A stretch of DNA of 64,000 bases from Polytrichum commune. Taxonomy: Eukaryota > Streptophyta > Polytrichopsida > Polytrichales > Polytrichaceae. Both the position numbers and the translations under genes were made by a program. The notes under the pieces were generated by a model that did no database searches, was not told the origin of the DNA, and worked only from the letters and a program-made list of their open reading frames with translations. The number at the start of each line of letters is the position of its first letter. The first letter of the stretch is position 1. Shown one piece after another: positions 27,300 through 40,200 of this stretch. The stretch lies in contig OX485809.1 in assembly GCA_950295325.1 (NCBI GenBank), positions 29,340,144 through 29,404,143 on the forward strand. Direction: 5' to 3'.

Positions 27300-29769
27300 T
27301 ACACCTAGAATAAATACTTGAATAAATACTAGATACCATCGTACTACTCATAGTATCCCACAATGTCCAAAATACCATATGAAATACAAGTTATCTACTT
27401 TATACGAACACAAATTACATACTCTAGCAAAATTCTATACTCAAGCAAAATACCATACTCAAGAAAATACAATACTCAAACAAAATACCATACTCAAGCA
27501 AAATACCATACTCAAGCAAAATGCCATACTCAAGCAAAATGCCATACTCAAGAAAAATACTATACTCAAGCAAAATACTATACTCAAGCAAAATACCATA
27601 CCCAAGCAAAATATCACACCCAAGCAAAATACCATACTCAAGAAAAATACCATACTCAAACAAAATACCATACTCAAACAAAATGCCATACTCAAGCAAC
27701 ACACCATATTCAAACAAAATACCATACTCAAGCAACATGCCATGCTCAAGAAAAATACTATACTCAAGCAAAATACCATACTCAAGCAAAATACCATACC
27801 CAAACAAAACACTATACTCAAACAAAATACAAATACCATACAATTAATCCAAAATACACATACTTCCTACTCAAACAAATAAAAAGCATAACACCCGCCA
27901 AAACTAACCCTTTCACTATAACCAAAAACATAATCATAAAAAACCAAAGAATAAATAAGACTAAAACCCGACCACACCCAAACATCATACACACACCCAC
28001 AACAAATTCCGTACTCTATAATAAAAGATACCATCATACTAGCCATGATACCATACTACGGCCAAAATACAATATGAAATATAAATACAATCACTTTACT
28101 TTACACATGCACAAAGACAGAACTCAAACGAAACAATATACACACCCAAAATACAAACCCCACACAAAATACATATTACACCCAAAATATAATCCTCACC
28201 AAACATATAAACTCCACCAAAAATACAAACCCCACCCAACATACGAAACACATCCAAAATACACATACTTCTTACCCAAACAAGTAAGAAACATAACACC
28301 CGCCACAACCAACCCTTCCACCACAACCAAATATATATTCACAAAATATCAAAAAACAGATATCACTAAACCAAACACACCTTACCCAAACCTCAAAACC
28401 CACCCAAAACTATACTACAACCCAAAACAAAATACCACGAAAAATACTCAACTTCCATGTTAAAAATTAACAAAAACCATAATAAACTAGAACGAGCTCG
28501 GCCTACCGGCCTCGCCAATAAAGAAAACAAAAAACAAAAAAAGATAAAAGAAAATATCAACAAAACAAAAACATACCAAAAAACCAAAACCACAGCTAAT
28601 ATAACAAGGCATAAACCACCCAACACCCCTTACCAACAAAGACCCATCAACACAATTAATATATCCCCTATGAGATTAGAAATCCTTTTGTATTCCTATA
28701 ATACAAACATCTACGCTGCCCTACAACCACAATACACCTCTTATGCAATAAATGATATACTATCAAAAAACAAAGAAATCCAACCACACCCTAGTACCAT
28801 ATACACACCTACAACAAAGTCCACACTCTTTAAAACTAGATATTATCATACTAAGCATGATATCCTACAATACCCAAAATACCATATAAAACACAAGTAC
28901 AACTACCTTACTATATACACACACAAAGACAATACTCAAACAATATACTACACGCATCCAAAATACAAACCCCACCCAAACTCAATGTTACACCCAAAAT
29001 ATAGACCTCAACAAAAATACAAACTTCATTATACATATAAAACCTTACCGAAATTAAACATAAACCCTACGGACAAACACAAGAAACAAACAAACATAAC
29101 CAAAGCACACATCCAAAATACAAAACACACATATACAAAACCAAAACCATATCAAACACAAAAGACAATAAGAAAACATACAAACACACACCATATCACT
29201 ACAAATACAACAACCCACAATACCACCTCACCCCTTTCAAAAAAAAATCCCCTAAAACACCAAAACACCAAAACATAAAAACACAAAACATAATCCACGA
29301 CAACCACCTAAGAAGGGCTCGGCCTACCGGCCTCATACCCATACTCATCCCACCCCAAAAAACCAATAAAAACAAATATCAAACACTCAAATCACACCAA
29401 AACATTAACCCAAATCTTTACCTCAAAAAACAACTCCATCCCCACACTAAGCACAAAATTGCACCCAAACACAAAAAGGTTTTAGCCCACCGACCACGCC
29501 ATAAAAGTTATAAATACCAATCTACAAACGAAGAGAAACCAAAAGTAATAACAATCTACAACACACACCTCTTACCCAAACAACTTGAAAAAATCACATC
29601 CATCCTACACTACAATGCCCATCCAACCCACAAACACCCCCAACCTCACTCAAAATACATATCACATCCAAAACATAGACTCCATCCAAGACACAACTCT
29701 CATCCAAAGAATAAACTTCATCTGAAATATAGAATCCGCTCAAAACTTAGACTTTACCCTAAAAACAAA
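27300..29769 (+). repeat. G-poor, repeat-rich stretch with about three copies of a 0.7-0.8-kb unit
   Basis: Similar blocks begin near 27310, 28022 and 28830: each has a GATACCATC(G/A)TACTA-like segment, then CAAAATAC(C/A)ATATGAAATA, then CACAAAGACA...ACTCAAAC in the last two. They are followed by short CACCCAAAATACAAACC-type units. Long open frames here (27363-28463 and 28457-29278) result from the near absence of G on this strand and show only Lys/His/Thr/Gln/Pro-rich low-complexity sequence. They may be the decayed N-terminal extension of ORF2 or an untranslated region. Confidence 0.6.
27424..27840 (+). repeat. 18-bp minisatellite array (AATACCATACTCAAGCAA)
   Basis: About 22 contiguous copies of an 18-bp unit with small variants (ACCATACCCAAGCA, ACTATACTCAAGCA, GCCATACTCAAGAA). 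The period is a multiple of three and the unit lacks stops in several frames, so several overlapping repeat ORFs appear on both strands (KYHTQA, ILKQNT, FCLSMV, GILLEY repeats). None has independent support as a gene. It lies inside the LINE, after ORF1. Confidence 0.92.
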
Positions 29770-30341
29770 GTGCATCCACAACAACGCCCAAAGCATAATA
29801 CCCACTCAAAACAAGAAACCCAACCTAACCTAGAACCTCACCCACTATCTAAAAAACATCCCAACCTACGCTCAAAAAACACACCATACCCTAGTTCCAA
29901 ATCCAACCTCCACTCGAAATACAAATCATATCACAATTACAAAATGACCTTGTCCTACCATCTCCACCACAAACCAAACCCTATCACAACCAAATGGAAA
30001 CCACGCACAACTACAAAACACGTACTCCAAGACAACTCACATACACACCTCTTAACCAAATATAACACCCACCAAAACCACAAATCATTCCCCAGAAACC
30101 ACCCCTACTCAAAACTAAATTTGCACACTAAACAAAAATTCAAACCGAAAAACAAAGCAACCTCAACCTACCAACCTCACCTCTCAACAAACACCAAAGC
30201 ATACCTACAAAACAAATGCTCCAAAAATAGACCCTACCCTAACTTCGAACACCATCACAAAATCAAAAACCTAATAAGCCCTCATACAAAATACCAACCC
30301 CACCCAAAAAACACAATGGCCTCGGCCTACCGGCCTCGCCA
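28497..30341 (+). repeat. Recurring CTCGGCCTACCGGCCTC motif
   Basis: The string CTCGGCCTACCGGCCTC occurs at 28497, 29318 and 30321. The first and third copies continue identically with GCCA. Degenerate copies occur near 29482 and at 30162-30181, where every G is replaced by A. The motif contains two GGCC boxes in DNA that is otherwise almost free of G, so the exact copies appear to be under constraint or to result from recent duplication. Confidence 0.75.
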
Positions 30342-32192
30342 CACAAATAATAACAAATACCACTTCATAAATAATTGGAAACCTAACTCAATAACAAGCC
30401 AAAAATCTATAAATAATACAAAACCACACTTCTCACCCATACAAATAGAAAACACCATACCCGCTATACCTAACCTCTCTACCACAACCAAATTCACAAT
30501 CACAATATATCCAAAAATAATCCACTTCCACGGATACTACTTCATTACCAAACTAGAATTACTAAAGTGCGGGGACATAGAATCCAACCCCGGACCAATG
30601 CCTAACATACTACATACACATCCTGCTACACACAAAAAGAGAGCCAACATATACTTCATCCCAAACACTATAAAACTACAACCTGAATACCAACACATAG
30701 CAAATACATTTGCTCCCATACTAAAAAATACACACCCACTACACCATCAAGCAATAAATATCCACCCACATCTACATCAATACATCCAAATACAAAGGCA
30801 ATCACCACTAACCCATATGCTATATGCTATAGTCATCACCATCCACCCCTCAATAGACACATGCAATAGTATACTAGCCCAACCCCAAAATTACCACTTT
30901 AACGACATATGGACCAACACATTAATTATTAGACTAGCTAACCTCACCAACCCCCCCAAAAGGCACATATTGACACCTCACCCCTACACAACATTTCTAG
31001 GAAACAATCAAGATATAATACTCCCAAAAAATTCAATACACACAGAAATATATGAATTCATTCACAACCAAGATACTACACCCACACCCATCACCCTCCA
31101 AAACAAATTTACCTTCCTCCCAAATCAATTAATCACTGAAGCACTTCGATGCCTAGAAAGCATAAACGAATACTCGCACCCACCCCCACCCCCAACTACT
31201 CCCGCACCAACCATAAGAATCAACACAGACATTGTACACGAAACAAACATAATAACATGGAATGCATCATCACTCAACACTTCACTGCCAAACCTACAAA
31301 GCCTAATAAACAATTCGCTAAACAACACAGCAATCATACATATCCAAGAAACCAAACTAACTGCAAACAAATCTACAAAATACATACAAAATCTATTTCC
31401 GGAATTTAAACTCATATTAAACAACACACATGCACTCATAAGATGCAGACAACAAAGAATGCCCTATACACCCGGAAGAGGAGGCCTACTCACACTTATC
31501 CACAAAAAATATGCATTCCCTGAGAATATTACCAAAATTCCCACACCAGCAAATATCTCTCCATACCTACAAATCATTAAAATCAACAATCACCCACTAA
31601 TACCTTGGCTAATCATACATATGTATATGCCTACACACTTAGAAGACATACACCTCATCCCACACCTTAAGAACGAAATCACTAATCAAATCACTATAAA
31701 CCCCAATCACATATACACATTATGTGGCGACTTTAACCGAGATATTGCACTTAGGGGCAGGCAAAATAACAACATTAACACCTCCCACAAGAAAAAGACT
31801 ACCAATGGAAAATTTTTACTGCATCACTCAACCTAGAATATATCCCAACTAACACTCGCATCTCCAGACAAGGAGGCTATAACTACACATCAACAAGTCT
31901 AATAGATGGATTCTACATCCACTCACCAGACAACAGCAAATTCATCTCCACCACAAATACAAATATGAATCTAAACTCAGACCATTATCAAGTTGCACTA
32001 CATATTCCCCACAACACCCTTATAGCCAGATCCCCACCCCCCACAAACACATCACCAAGTAGAATACTAAACCCAATACCACCAGAAAATATCGAAAAAT
32101 TCAACATAACATTCTTCGAAGAAAACTCTGCACAAATAAAAATCCTTACCACATTACTAGAAAACCATCAACACTTAAGCCCGGATCAATGG
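29770..32192 (+). pseudogene. LINE ORF2, segment A: low-complexity N terminus, 2A site, APE endonuclease
   Basis: The open frame runs 29770-31836 (first ATG at 29943) and continues, after a frameshift near 31810-31840, to the solo LTR at 32192. The first 276 codons are basic and low complexity and end in a 2A motif at 30568-30597. An exonuclease-endonuclease-phosphatase (APE-type) domain follows: NIITWNASSLN near 31248, HIQETKL near 31340, GRGGLLTLI near 31480, LCGDFNRD near 31725 and, in the shifted frame, SLIDGFYIHSPD and NSDHYQVALH near 31975. These are the EExD/GDFN/SDH landmarks of LINE endonucleases that nick the target DNA. The protein is interrupted by the LTR insertion shortly after this domain. 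It cannot be functional as it stands. Confidence 0.82.
30529..30597 (+). other. 2A ribosome-skipping peptide motif
   Basis: In frame within ORF2 segment A: HGYYFITKLELLKCG followed by DIESNPGP, with the next residue Met. The D-(V/I)-E-x-N-P-G-P core is complete and the upstream stretch is hydrophobic and leucine-rich, as in active 2A peptides. The ribosome would release the low-complexity N-terminal product after the glycine and continue with the endonuclease-RT polyprotein. 2A motifs are known at the N termini of some animal and trypanosome LINE proteins. Activity here is inferred. Confidence 0.88.
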
Positions 32193-34814
32193 TGTGAACC
32201 CTTTGAGTGGTCCACCACTCTGCGGGATCACTTTTAGTTAGAATGTTAGCATTAAAAGTTAGAATTGATAGGGAATTTAGGGAAAATTAGTTCATTTAGC
32301 ATTTAGACTAGAAGAATAAAGGTCAAAATGAAACTAAGTAGTGCTAGAAGATAGCAAAGTAGAAAAAATATGTTAGCTAGTAAAAACAACTAACTAAGCA
32401 AATATTAGTAGATGCTAGCTATTAAGCAAATGTTAGTAGATGCTAGCTAAGCAAGTGTTAGTTTATTAGTTAGTGTGAGGCACACAAGACTATTGGAGGT
32501 GTTTTGCGTAAGAAGACAAAACCGGCTTGAAGATTTTTGAAGAAAATTAGAAAGAGAGCAAAGGGGCTACTTGCCCACTTGTCCCCTTGCCAACTCGATG
32601 GCGGAAAAATTAGAAAGATTTCTAAGGTATCCGTCGGAGCCACCTTGGCGAGAGGGTGGCAACCTCAACTGGGAAAACCCCCAAGCCAAAATTTCGGGAA
32701 AGGGTTTGAAAAATGGATCCGGTGGAGGAGGGGTCCAACCCTTTTGTGAGAGGGTTTAAAAACCCCTCCTTCCACCTTGTAGCTCTCTCTTTTTCTCTAG
32801 TTTTTGGACGAAACCCTGCTTCAATGTAGTTAGGAAAAAATCCTTTAGCATGTATTCTCAATGGCTTAAGACAAGGGCTTGAGAAACTCCTCTACTCTCT
32901 CTCCTAGTTAGAATGTGTGTTTATTAACACACCAACAAAATTATTCCTTCTTTTGTAGAGGTAGGTTGGATGGTAGAGTTTTGAGTGGAGACATTGTAGA
33001 CCTCATCTGCCAATGCCTTGAAAGCTTAGTTCAGAAGCTAGAACAAGATACTTATCATTTTTCTCTTAGAGAGATTTCATATAGCTATCCATAGCCGTTT
33101 CCCATTTGTGATTTGGTTAAGATGACAATTAGTTATGGATTTCCAAAGATGGAGTAGAAAAAACTGGGTGGTCTTCTGGGTAGCGGCTGCTGGATCAGAC
33201 CTGCAAGCCCAATAGGAATTTTAATTCCAAGAAGTTATATTTTTCCCAAGTAGAACTTTTGTGTAGCTTTCCAAAAAGGCTTAGAACATTTTATTTGAGC
33301 ATGATTTGAATTAGATATGAATTGTGTAAGATGGGATACATACTTTGAGAACTTTTGGTTGACTGCTGCATTACAGAGGACCTGCTGGGTTCACTTCGGC
33401 TTACCTTTCTAATCACATATTTTTATCAAATACATATTTTTAATATCTCTTCAGGGTCATATAGAACGTTTGATTTGAATAAGATTTGAATTAGATATGA
33501 ATTGTTGAAGGCGAGATACATATTTTAAGCCTTCTTGATTGACTGCTGTGTTACAAGGAGTCTGCTGAATTTCTATTAGCTTAACCTGCTGATGTCATAA
33601 TTTTCCTAGTTAGAACATATTCATAGTTTTCCAATGGTATAAGGAAAGCCTAGACCCAAGTAGTAAGGAATGTGCTATGAATTTTTGAAGTTAGAAGTTA
33701 GATAGGTGGGTTAGAAGGGTCGGTTGAATCGACCTCACACTTCCAACCCTCATAACTTTTGCATTTCTTATCCGATTCAAGTGAATTTTAGATCATTGGA
33801 AAGATAATTAGGTGCACTAAGTATAAATATTATTCTTAGGATTAAATTACAGTGTAGAATAAATACTTTATATTTTAATTGTTAACTAAGGTACGGTTAC
33901 TACCAAACTAGTTACAAAGAAGGAGGCAAGGTCGACGCTAGGGAAGTGGAGTAAGGAAGGAGGTAGCGGCTTGGCCTACATCGAGCCCAAATCAACCGAA
34001 GAGAATTGAGGTAAATTAACTAACTTTAAGCCTTCCATTTAGGATTGGAGGGAGCGCGGCTAAGGTACGCATCTCTAAACCCACTCACCTATCTCGTAAG
34101 GTCAAGTGGCTTGACCACTTGACCGCCAAGGGAATACCCAACTCCATTGTTTTCGGGGCCCTTGGTATGTTTTGTGGTAGTAGCTTCATTTATTAGCAAG
34201 TTTCGTGTGTGGTAAGTCGGATTAATCACCGACACGACCACTCTGAATGTTGTTGGTGGAAATGTGGGGTTAATGACCTGCGAATCCACTGTTATGTTGT
34301 TGGCCCCATAGATTGGGAGTAATGGCCCCAATTTATGAAGATTGTGCAACAGGTTGAACCTACAGGTTGCCCGTCACCCTAGTCCCATTAAGTTATAATT
34401 TCGTAGTCTATCCAGTGTAAACACACCTGACAATTAAAACATACGAAATAAATCGTAAACCCTTGTTGGCAAGAGACCCGAGGTAAGGGGTGATGCCTAA
34501 TATGTGAATGTAATGAGGTAGGTGCCTTGGTTTCAAGGCTGGTGCGTTTGCGCGTAGAATAGGTTGTAGGTTAAGATTATAACTAGATAGGAAATTAGTT
34601 AGTGGAGTTTAGAGCCACACTAGTAAAAAACTAAGGTCCAACCTCCGGAGGTACTACGACGTATATTTAATTTCTCTTAAAAATCTAACTACTCACGTTA
34701 TACAGCTATCATTCGGGTTCGGCTTGGGCGCCTGCAAATGCAGGCCACCTTCACCGAAGGGCTTGTGTGATACTTTTAGGCTCCCTCGAAAGGGGGTGGC
34801 CCAAAAGTACCACA
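32193..34814. mobile_element. Solo LTR 1 (2.6 kb) inserted in LINE ORF2
   Basis: Starts TGTGAACCCTTTG and ends AAAAGTACCACA, with the short inverted TGTG/CACA ends of LTRs. It is flanked by an exact 5-bp duplication AATGG (32188-32192 and 34815-34819). LINE coding sequence stops at the left edge and resumes at the right edge in the reading KWVEAC. No ORF with retroelement domains and no internal direct repeats were seen, so it is best read as a solo LTR left by recombination. A GTTTAAAAACCCC string near 32754 may be its TATA region. Short 27-bp repeats around GATGCTAGCTA lie at 32395-32460. Base composition is balanced, unlike the host LINE. Confidence 0.85.
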
Positions 34815-34819
34815 AATGG

Positions 34820-35587
34820 GTAGAAGCCTGTACAACATTTTACCATATTGTAAACAAAATTTCAGAAACAATTGAAAAAACATGTAAAGCAGACCCGTTA
34901 CCAAACCTTACGAGCAGAACATCACAACAAGGTGGTTTTCTGCCACGAAAACTGGCCAGAGAATGAAAAAGACACCTCAACACATACCACCTTATGAGAA
35001 AAACCATATACATTGCACAACACGATCCACTCTGGCAAGCACACCCCATCCTAAAGAATATACGAAACCACCAACACACAAACATCCCACATCCACCTAT
35101 CACAACGGCACCTCCTACTGAGTGGATTAATATCATAGCAACCATAGCAAAAAAAGCAAATAAAGAAGCCAGAAAAATCACCATAAAATACACCAAAGAC
35201 TGCATTCTAAAAGCCGTATCAAAATACAGACAAATGTACGAAAGAAGCCCCCAAAAAATAAATCGGAAAGTCTTCAAGAACACTGAAACCTCACCCCTGG
35301 ACTCCAATAACAACCCTAGACAAAACAATATACTAACCAACCCAGAAGATATCGCATCAGAAATTTACATACAACAATCCATCAGTAACCGTCCTACAGT
35401 TCCCATATGCAAATACCAAAATACACATCCACTACACTGCACATGTGGAGTCCGACAATATCCATGGCATGACCTAGACGGATACATAATTGACAAGCGA
35501 GGAGAACCCCACACCCCTCTACACATGTATTTTGACCAAGAAACATACGACTTTTGTCTTAAAAACCTAAGTAATAACAAAGCCCCA
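34820..35587 (+). pseudogene. LINE ORF2, segment B: linker and start of reverse transcriptase
   Basis: Between the two solo LTRs. Reads VEACTTFYHIVNKISE at the left, hits stops near 34964, and continues open from 34994 to the next LTR with KYRQMYERSPQK and YDFCLKNLSNNKAP. The NNKAP string is the beginning of the LINE reverse transcriptase motif NNKAPGPDxIPN. Its second half (PGPDKIPNS) appears directly after the second LTR at 37263, which confirms that the LTR split one continuous domain. A Cys/His-containing segment (CTCGVRQYPWHDLDGY) near 35435-35485 has no assigned role. Confidence 0.8.
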
Positions 35588-37260
35588 TGTGAGCCCAAAT
35601 TGATGCCCACATTGGTTGTTAACACTTGTAAAACATTACAAGTGGTATTTTGGTGATTTATAATTATTCATAAAAATATAAAAAGACTGAAGCTTGAAGA
35701 AAACTTAGTTTGAAGTATTAGGCTTTGTGGAGTGGATTTAAGTAGGAGAAGGACAAACCTTGGTAAACTGTGGTAGGTAGAAAACCAATGTTAGTTAAAT
35801 GTTTGAATTAGGATCCTTGTTGAACATTTGAAGGAGGAAGGCTTAGGAGATAGGATTAAAGCCTACAAAGTAGGAGGAGATCTCGAGGGCTTATCGTGAG
35901 CCTTAAGGGTGCTCACCCCCTTAAACTCACTATATAATCCCTCATTCTTCCCTCACTCATCCTCTCTTTCCTTCGTGCTCCAAGGCACCCCACGTGTTAT
36001 AAGTGTGGGTGTGTTGGAAGCAAGATTGGAGCACATGTGTGTGCTTAGTTTTTAGTTGGAGAGCCAAGGCTAGTCGGCCTTGAAGAGGGTTTGACCTCTT
36101 GTTAGAATTAGTTTTGGTATGAATAATTTTAAGATATTTTATGGCTTCAAGTTGTATTATTTAAGTTCATATTTTTTGGGTATTTCTTAAGTAGTCTAGG
36201 TTGTAAGGGGCATAACTTCCGAGCAGAAGAAGATACTTCGTTGAAATTTAGAGGGTTAGTAAACAACTTGTTTATATGAACATGGTCAAAATTTGAGGAT
36301 GTTTGGAGTACTGGAGCAGCAGTTATGACATTCTGAACTTCGCCTATATTTTTGAGCTGAAATGGGCATAACTCCTGGACAGAGGTTTGGAAACGTATGA
36401 AACTTTGAGGGATGCTTTGTTCTTAGGTTTCCTAGTTGTGGTACAAATTTCAAGTCATTCCAAGTAGATGAGAAGGATATATATTATTCTGAAGTGTTTT
36501 CAAGAGTTGCTGACTAAAAATGCCATAACGTTTTGGCAGAAAATGAAAATAGTTTGAAATTTCAGGGGGTCATAAACAATTAGTTTTTGTGATTGCTCCC
36601 AAAATTTGAAGTTCTTTGGAGCCTGTGAGAGGAAGTTATGACATTCTGAAATCTGGGTAGACTGACACACTAAAATGGTCATAACTGTCGGACAGAAAAT
36701 GAGATAGGCTCACAAATTGGTGAGATGTTTTTTGCTTTGTCTCCCTAGTTACAGATAAAATTTCAGGACATTTCGAGAAGTAATGGGAAAGTTACATTAT
36801 TAGCTAGTAAAGTCGAGGGGAACAAAGGAAGTTTGCTTGGTTCCATTAGGGATAACCATTAGTTCATTAAACCAATATAGTGGTTGAAGCGTGAGGTGAA
36901 AACTACAATAAGTGACAAGTATTTATAAATACTTAAACTTGTGTAATTCATGGAATCAATAAGCGAGAACTCATGTAGTAGTGTGGAGTCGACAACAATG
37001 ACTCGCTTCACAAGAGGGATATCTTTGAAGGCATTCGTGGTCAAAGCGGCCGGGTGGACTTTAGAGAAGTACAAGGATGTACCATTACTCGAGGTTAAGG
37101 AGTGTAAGAAGACATAGTATAGACTTGACTAAGTTGTGTATATTCCAACGATAGATTGGAATCATACATTGTGTTACAAAGAGAGAAATCTCTACATGTC
37201 ATTATAAACTTCTCCATTCGGGCTAGGACGAAATTGAAGGGTGGAGGCTTTTTGGTGACA
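35588..37260. mobile_element. Solo LTR 2 (1.7 kb) inserted in the reverse transcriptase region
   Basis: Starts TGTGAGCCCAAATTG and ends GCTTTTTGGTGACA (TGT...ACA ends). It is flanked by an exact 5-bp duplication CCCCA (35583-35587 and 37261-37265). Contains ACTATATAATCCC near 35928, a good TATA candidate for an LTR promoter. No retroelement ORF and no terminal direct repeats inside, so solo LTR. It is a different family from solo LTR 1 judging by its ends, although both contain several cATAACTtC-type segments. Base composition is balanced. Confidence 0.87.
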
Positions 37261-40200
37261 CCCCAGGACCAGACAAAATACCTAATTCAATTCTAAAAAA
37301 TATGCCTCCACGCTTCCACAAATTACTCTTCCTATTCTTTAAACACTGTTATAAACAAAAACAAATTCCCGCATCATAGAAAACCAGTCTAACAATATTA
37401 CTATATTAAAAAGGAAACCCATCACAACTAACAAACCACAGACCTATTGCGCTAGCTAACACCATATATAAATTCTACACGAAAACACTAACCTCTATTC
37501 TATCAACATATGGCGAAAAATACCAAATATTACATGACAGTCAAGAAGGCTTCAGAGCAGAGAGAAACACTTCTAGATAAATCCAACTACTCATCGGAGC
37601 GCTTGAAGACGCAAGACTCACGAACCAAGATATATATATATATATATCCTCTACATTGACTTCAAAAACGCCTTTGGCTCCATTGATCACGCCTGACTTT
37701 TAGCCATAATGAAATATCTGGGATATCCCACTGATTCCATAAACCTCATAGGAAACATATACTCACAATCCTCAACAATATTCACTGGCGAACACTTCGG
37801 AAAAACCTCACCAATCCCTATTCAAAGATGTACAATACAAGGTGATACCCTTAGCCCATATCTATTTATCATATTCCTAGAACCCCTCCTTATATGGCTA
37901 CAACAAGAAAATAACGGATACACTTTTGGCACATCTAGAGTAAAAATCTCATCAGCAGCATATGCAGATGATATTGCAGCAATCGCCAATAAACTAGAGA
38001 CACTGCAAACACAACTCAACAAACTAGACAAATTCTGCGAATGGGCAAGAATAGACCTTGGAATACCCAAATGTGTAATAACTGGCTGCCCAAACAAATC
38101 CAAACTTCACCCCACAACTTTTAAAGCCTTAATCCAATCCACCAATATAAACTACAGGAATCAACCTATACCAGTCCTAAACCAACATGAACCATACGCG
38201 TATCTAGGAATAAACCTTGCACCATCATCCAAATGGAAAATACAAATAAATACTACTACAGCTAAAGTCATCAAACAATGTCAAGCCCTTGCAACATGCC
38301 CAGCTACTATGAAACAAAAAATAAACATGGCAGATACAGTCATACGCGTTGGAATAGCATACAATTTCTACGCAGTACCTTACTCCATACCAGCTATAAA
38401 AAAACTAGATAAAAAAATCATAGCACTTCACAAAACGATTTGCGGGATACCCAAATGCACATCTAACATCGCTACACAGCTCCCACACAACCTATTTGGA
38501 ATCGAAGCTTTCTCACTACAAAATGCCTATCTAAGATGCATTGGAGAACAACTACAAAATGTCCTCAATGACAAAGGGAGAATTGAGAAAATATATACTG
38601 GTCTATTACAATTCATACTCGCCAAATATGGGGGCTCTCAAGAAATCACTCGCATTAAATACCACCACTGTGTTAGATCACCCATCACTAGAACATTGTT
38701 CTTGCTCAAACATAAAGCCGGAGTCCATCTAAAAACCACAATAAATAACTTTCTACTAACCCCATCCTCACTTGAAACTGCATGGATGCAAGAAACACAA
38801 ATGCTACATGGCCTAAACCCCAACACCTCACTTAAACTACTACACAAACTACTTATACATAATATAACCACACTAGACCAAATTACCATGCCTAATGGTA
38901 CCATTCTAATGAACAAGGATGAATTCAAAATCTACCACTCCACTCCTTCTAAACTTATCCAAAGCGCACTTAATATAGCTAATCAACTATTCTGCCATCC
39001 CCCCTGTAATCAATGCTCCCTACCTTGCCAACAACATCACCCAACAAGATTCCTAAAAAACAAATATATAATAAGAAATCACAACATCCTACCTCACGCA
39101 CCGACCGCCCCCGTACACCCCCTAACCTCTCCATCCTCCATCTATCTCCTCCCCCCAACAACATGCTTAAAGACCCCCGACAATTCCCCATACACAAAAT
39201 ACTCGATCACAAACAAAAACAATCTAATGACCACAATGGAATAAAAAGAACAGTCACGTCATACCTATGTCAATGGACCACAACAAATAACAACACATAT
39301 AATAAATGGCGAACCCAACGGGACCTATACCCCTATTGTGAAGCCAACATATGCAATCACAACACAAACCTGCTTATCCAATATTACACAGAAAGACAAC
39401 ACAAGCATTTTTCAAACATCATTAACGCCTACTTCACCACAGAACAACACCGAGACACAAGATACGTCACACCAACCACAATAATTCCGCTAGCACATAT
39501 CTCTATTAGTGAATGCAACCCAGAAAACGACATTGAAACAAACTCTGATACTATCCAAACACAATTCGATGTCGCTCACATATACGAAGACAATGGAAGG
39601 CATCTCATCACCATCCCGAAAGCTAGACTAACATGGCTATGGAAACAATACCAATTGGCAAAAAATATCACACACGGTCTAGAACCATCTACCCAATCAT
39701 TCGAAACTGAAATTGTTTGGCTATACCAAAGATACAAATACCGTATCCCAAAAAACGACCCACTCAAAAGAGCCCAATATGCAATACCAACTCAAATATT
39801 GAATCTACTAATTACAACATTCAATATTAACCACTCATATTTTTCATCCCCAGTTACATGTCCTACACAATTCACCCAATTCTACTCACCATTCTCACGA
39901 AACATAATATTTGGATCCTTAGGTAAAGTGTTTGACTATAAATGGCAAGGAATCGGATACGCACATCCGCACAACTCAACAAACCTACAACAAGCCATAC
40001 ACTGGGCACGCATGGCGGCCCAAAATGACCCTTACACAATCACTATAATTATATCCTCAGACACTGATTGGTACCAAAACTCGAACCCACACACATGCCC
40101 ATTCCCAGACACACATGTCATTGCCCATTTTGCCGCTGACATAATCACATATGAAGAACCCACAATACCCCCCGAGCTCAATATCACAAGGAAAGAACCA

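Noticed and set aside
27424..27840. Possible CRISPR-like array
   Set aside because: Direct tandem units without unique spacers, in a plant nuclear context.
27424..27843. Minus-strand frames rich in Leu/Phe/Cys (FCLSMV and GILLEY repeats) that look like membrane proteins
   Set aside because: They are read-outs of an 18-bp minisatellite that lacks stops in several frames. No start context or conserved domain.
34724..34966. 80-codon frame crossing the right edge of solo LTR 1
   Set aside because: It joins LTR sequence to the LINE by chance. The target duplication shows that the junction is an insertion edge.
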